Assembly: GCF_003605385.1 (NCBI RefSeq)
Contig: NZ_QYTV02000012.1
Coordinates: forward strand, 1 to 45,312
Reading direction: 5' to 3'
Length of the DNA stretch: 45,312 nt
Source: Siminovitchia acidinfaciens
GTDB lineage: Bacteria > Bacillota > Bacilli > Bacillales > Bacillaceae_C
Part shown: positions 43,173 through 45,312 of the stretch, one piece after another
Position numbering within the stretch: the first letter of the stretch is position 1
How the letters are laid out: the number at the start of each line of letters is the position of its first letter
Notes under the pieces: generated by a model
What the model saw: the letters and a program-made list of their open reading frames with translations, nothing else
What the model was told of the DNA's origin: nothing
The model's database searches: none
Position numbers and translations under genes: made by a program

Positions 43173-43214
43173 TCAAGTTCGATATGATTAAAACCAATAA
43201 AACTAATAGGAATT
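43160..43214 (+). promoter_or_regulatory. promoter of the flavoprotein gene with CymR-like box
   Basis: -35 TTGACG (43160-43165), 17-base spacer, -10 TATGAT (43183-43188). Just downstream AATAGGAATT (43205-43214) matches the ATAGGAATT core I recall for CymR, the cysteine-metabolism repressor of Bacillus. Its position at the start site fits repression. Confidence 0.5.
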
Positions 43215-43260
43215 GTTAATTTTAAGCATCTTATGCATATACAATATCAGAGGTGAAGAA

Positions 43261-44436
43261 ATGAAAGACTTATTTATAAAAAATGATGTCCAAAAACAAT
43301 GGCTGGAGAAGTTATATAAGAAAGAAGCGAAATTTAGAAGCAGATCAGCCGAAACTGACGAACAAGCCAAATTTCCAATGGAAAATATTCAAGAGCTTGT
43401 CCGGATGGGTTATACCAGCTTAACTTTGCCGAAGGAATATGGCGGAGAAGGATTAAGAGTATATGACATGGTGCTTTTTCAGGAGACCATAGCCAGTTTT
43501 GACGCGGCTACAGGGCTTTCGATCGGCTGGCATATGGGCACTACAGGCGAACTTTACGAGAAAAAACTCTGGTCGGAAGACCGATTAAATTTTTTTGCCA
43601 AAGAAGTTTTGGATGGAGCACTCGTCAACCGGGCTGTAAGCGAGGCACAGACGGGAAGTCCGACAAGGGGCGGACGTCCAGGTACAACAGCAGTAAAAAA
43701 AGATGGTCGCTGGGTGATTAATGGACGGAAAAATTTTACAACAATGTCTCCAGCGTTGACCTATTTTCTAACCTCTGCATGGATTGAAGAAAAAGAAGCA
43801 ATCGGATTTTTCCTTTTGCATAAGGATACAGTGGGACTGTCCATTGAAGAAACATGGGACGTCATTTCCATGAGAGGGACAGAAAGCCATGATTTGATTC
43901 TCGACAATGTAATAGCGGATGAATCCATGCTCGTCGAGATCAATGACGGACCGCGAGGGAATAAGATCAATGGCTGGGTATTGCATATTTCAGCATGTTA
44001 CTTAGGGATTGCACAAGCCGCAAGAGACTATGCGATCCAATTTGCCAATGAGCATTCACCTAACAGCATCAAAGGGACAATCAGCGAGTTGCCGAATGTG
44101 CAGCGTTTGTTGGGTGAGATTGAACTTGAATTGATGAGAGCGAGACATTTCCTTTACAATGTTGCTGAAGCATATGATGACGTGAACCGGAGACCGTTGA
44201 TTGCCAACGAACTCGGAGCAGTCAAACATACTGTTACCAATTCTGCGCTTTCCATCGTTGATAAAGCGATGCGAGTAGCTGGGGCAAAAAGCCTCCAGCG
44301 TTCCAATCCATTGCAGCGTTACTACCGTGATGTTCGGGCCGGCTTGCATAACCCTCCGATGGACGATATGACGATTCAAAAATTGGCATTGGCTGCTATA
44401 GAACAAGAAAAGAAAAAGGCGGAAAACGTAAAGTAA
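43261..44436 (+). CDS. acyl-CoA dehydrogenase-fold flavoprotein (DszC/YdbM-like)
   Basis: About 391 residues. Acyl-CoA dehydrogenase fold: VNRAVSEAQTGSP (FAD contacts), INGRKNFTTMSPAL, ISMRGTESHDLILDNV. The C-terminal YYRDVRAGLHNPP replaces the usual catalytic-Glu context and is like the DszC/SfnB flavin monooxygenases that act on sulfur compounds. GAGGTGAAGAA before the ATG at 43261; the longer frame from 43213 lacks a site. B. subtilis YdbM, a similar protein, belongs to the CymR regulon as I recall. Divergent to the cystine-type importer, so a role in sulfur scavenging is inferred; plain fatty acid oxidation is the alternative. Confidence 0.82.
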   Translation: MKDLFIKNDVQKQWLEKLYKKEAKFRSRSAETDEQAKFPMENIQELVRMGYTSLTLPKEYGGEGLRVYDMVLFQETIASFDAATGLSIGWHMGTTGELYEKKLWSEDRLNFFAKEVLDGALVNRAVSEAQTGSPTRGGRPGTTAVKKDGRWVINGRKNFTTMSPALTYFLTSAWIEEKEAIGFFLLHKDTVGLSIEETWDVISMRGTESHDLILDNVIADESMLVEINDGPRGNKINGWVLHISACYLGIAQAARDYAIQFANEHSPNSIKGTISELPNVQRLLGEIELELMRARHFLYNVAEAYDDVNRRPLIANELGAVKHTVTNSALSIVDKAMRVAGAKSLQRSNPLQRYYRDVRAGLHNPPMDDMTIQKLALAAIEQEKKKAENVK

Positions 44437-44723
44437 ATTATGGGCCACTCGGATAAAAGACTTTCTAAGAGTTTTCTTTCGTTGACTTGTTTATCTTTAT
44501 TCATCCAGCCTCTATGACACCTGATTTTTTGTTAGTTTTTTTACAGGAGCCAGTGGTCACGTTCGATTTTCGGTCTCGGCTGCGTACTGTTTTCCGGTCA
44601 CTGGCTGCCTGGACAGATCGAGTTTAGCGATTAGACACTTTCACGGGCATTGGCTACCTAGGCATTACTGACTTCGATACTGGGACGCTTCGAGCATTCA
44701 ATTCCGCTTTCAGTCCTCCATAC
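44437..44723. other. gene-free stretch after the flavoprotein gene
   Basis: No gene seen. It contains GCCAGTG ... CACTGGC, a 7-bp inverted repeat spanning about 60 bases (around 44549-44606), not followed by a T run. No strong terminator for the flavoprotein gene is evident. Confidence 0.4.
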
Positions 44724-44765
44724 AAACACGAAGAGAGCAGGGGTCCCCCTACTCTCTTCGTGTTT
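44724..44765 (-). terminator. terminator after the Cys-rich microprotein
   Basis: A perfect 14-bp stem AAACACGAAGAGAG/CTCTCTTCGTGTTT with inner GGGG/CCCC pairing. On the minus strand it begins 6 bases after the microprotein stop. The T run is short, but the stem is very stable. Confidence 0.75.
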
Positions 44766-44771
44766 GGCTCC

Positions 44772-44852
44772 TTATTTTTTCTTTTCGTTTTTTGCCGCTT
44801 TAGAGCCTTTGCAGTTGCCGCATAATTTACAGCCTGATTTAGCGAGACACAT
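44772..44852 (-). CDS. 26-residue Cys-rich microprotein
   Basis: Sequence begins MCLAKSGCKLCGNCKGS and ends in a Lys/Ala/Asn/Glu tail. Four Cys (2, 8, 11, 14) with a CxxCxxC core and eight or more Lys suggest metal or thiol chemistry. AGGAGG lies 9 bases before the ATG and a strong stem-loop follows the stop, so it is very likely a real gene. Its transcript starts at a strong promoter (45111-45139) and passes a structured leader with an internal terminator (44903-44963). I do not recognise the family. It is too short for most gene finders. Confidence 0.72.
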   Translation of the reverse strand: MCLAKSGCKLCGNCKGSKAAKNEKKK

Positions 44853-44902
44853 GTTTCTTTTCCTCCTAAGAATCATTTGTCCGTTGAATCAGAAAACCGG
44901 CG

Positions 44903-44963
44903 TAAAAAAAACCAGTCGTCATCGACCCTTCAATATAGAAGAGGCTGGATGAGCGACTGGTTT
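44903..44963 (-). terminator. intrinsic terminator inside the microprotein leader
   Basis: On the minus strand AAACCAGTCG pairs with CGACTGGTTT (10 bp), continued inside by TCATC/GATGA and TCTTC/GAAG, followed by TTTTTTT. It is 50 bases upstream of the microprotein start, so it acts as an attenuator. Confidence 0.85.
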
Positions 44964-45104
44964 GTTCTGCGTTTGTCCCGCGGTTAAACCCGCTGGCTGA
45001 CAGATTCGGCAGTCTTCTTATTTAACGATGTGATAAGGTTGCGCACTATTTTACCTGAGCCGAAAAAAGGTAATTAATCCGGAAAGTAAATTTTGTACGT
45101 CTTG
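44964..45104 (-). promoter_or_regulatory. structured leader of the microprotein, possible riboswitch
   Basis: About 140 bases between the promoter and the attenuator. Elements on the minus strand: GGTAAAATAGTGCGCAACC, GACTGCCGAATCTGTCAG, and GCGGGTTTAACCGCGGGAC with a GCGG/CCGC hairpin. The AACCGCGGGA part resembles the T-box core but the UGG that pairs with tRNA is missing. Not a class I can name. Confidence 0.5.
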
Positions 45105-45110
45105 TGTTCA

Positions 45111-45139
45111 ATATTACCGCTTCTATAAAAGTCTGTCAA
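45111..45139 (-). promoter_or_regulatory. promoter of the microprotein transcript
   Basis: On the minus strand -35 TTGACA (45134-45139), 17-base spacer, -10 TAATAT (45111-45116). Among the best matches to a housekeeping promoter in the window. Confidence 0.75.
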
Positions 45140-45180
45140 TATATTTTTTAAAATTAACCGTTTTCCTTTCTGATTATTAA

Positions 45181-45312
45181 GAAAAGCGGAGGGCAACGGT
45201 TAGCGACGTACAGACTGGAGTGACTCCGACGAGATAAAGGAAACACGGCGACGAAGGCCGCCTCAGACCGCCACTTCCTGGCACCGACGGCACTAGCACG
45301 TCCTATCCTTCG
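45181..45312 (+). repeat. interspersed intergenic repeat, copy C (cut by the window end)
   Basis: AGCGGAGGGCAACGG start, GACTGGAGTGACTCC, then GGCCGCCTCAGACCGCCAC, TCCTGGCACCGACGGCACTAG matching the 3' half of copies A and B. It runs into the right edge. Confidence 0.65.

Noticed and set aside
43213-43260. Extended N-terminus of the flavoprotein
   Set aside because: GAGGTGAAGAA directly precedes the ATG at 43261; the upstream codons overlap the promoter start region and CymR-like box.
44964-45060. T-box leader for the microprotein
   Set aside because: AACCGCGGGA is present but the UGGN bulge that pairs with the tRNA end is UUUA here, and no clear specifier hairpin or downstream amino-acid gene is seen.

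Overview
The window looks like a chromosomal segment of a Bacillaceae bacterium (Bacillus-like, low GC, monoderm). Evidence: gene starts carry GGAGG-type ribosome binding sites, many starts are TTG or GTG, terminators are Rho-independent, promoters are TTGACA-17-TATAAT-like, and the gene order yeaC-yeaD-yebA-guaA-pbuG matches the one I know from Bacillus subtilis. Most genes lie on the minus strand. Nothing looks like a prophage, CRISPR array or insertion sequence.

Layout. 1-300: three tandem strong promoters and a pre-16S-type leader firing out of the left edge, so an rRNA operon should lie just outside. 352-8245: pbuG under a guanine-type purine riboswitch, then guaA and the yeaC-yeaD-yebA (MoxR ATPase, DUF58, transglutaminase) unit. 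8251-12530: a probable six-gene operon of two SMR exporter subunits, an AlkD-like glycosylase and three NAD salvage genes (pncA, pncB, nadE). 12648-16837: an amphi-Trp protein, an orphan PAS histidine kinase, RtcB RNA ligase and an M20 amidohydrolase.

16893-36951: a CsiD/LhgO glutarate-to-2-oxoglutarate pathway split in two. glaH (csiD) stands alone at 17 kb; gntR-lhgO-DUF3870, an APC permease and a gabD-like semialdehyde dehydrogenase lie at 31-36 kb. Between them is a complete monoderm Tad (type IVc) pilus locus: cpaB, tadZ, tadA, tadB, tadC, flp, a VWA lipoprotein, a secreted protein with 35 aromatic pentapeptides, two unknown proteins, tadE and tadG. Both glaH and gabD have a good promoter, a long structured leader and an intrinsic terminator before the gene, which suggests transcription attenuation.

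36993-44436: a divergent argA-like/argJ pair, an NTF2-like protein, and a cystine-type ABC importer divergent from a DszC/YdbM-like flavoprotein with a CymR-like box. 44724-45139: a 26-residue Cys-rich microprotein, not recognised, preceded by a strong promoter, a structured leader and an internal terminator. Three copies of an interspersed intergenic repeat occur at 20.3, 30.5 and 45.2 kb.

The best candidates for something new are the aromatic-pentad secreted protein inside the Tad locus, the riboregulated Cys-rich microprotein, and the paired attenuator leaders of the glutarate pathway.
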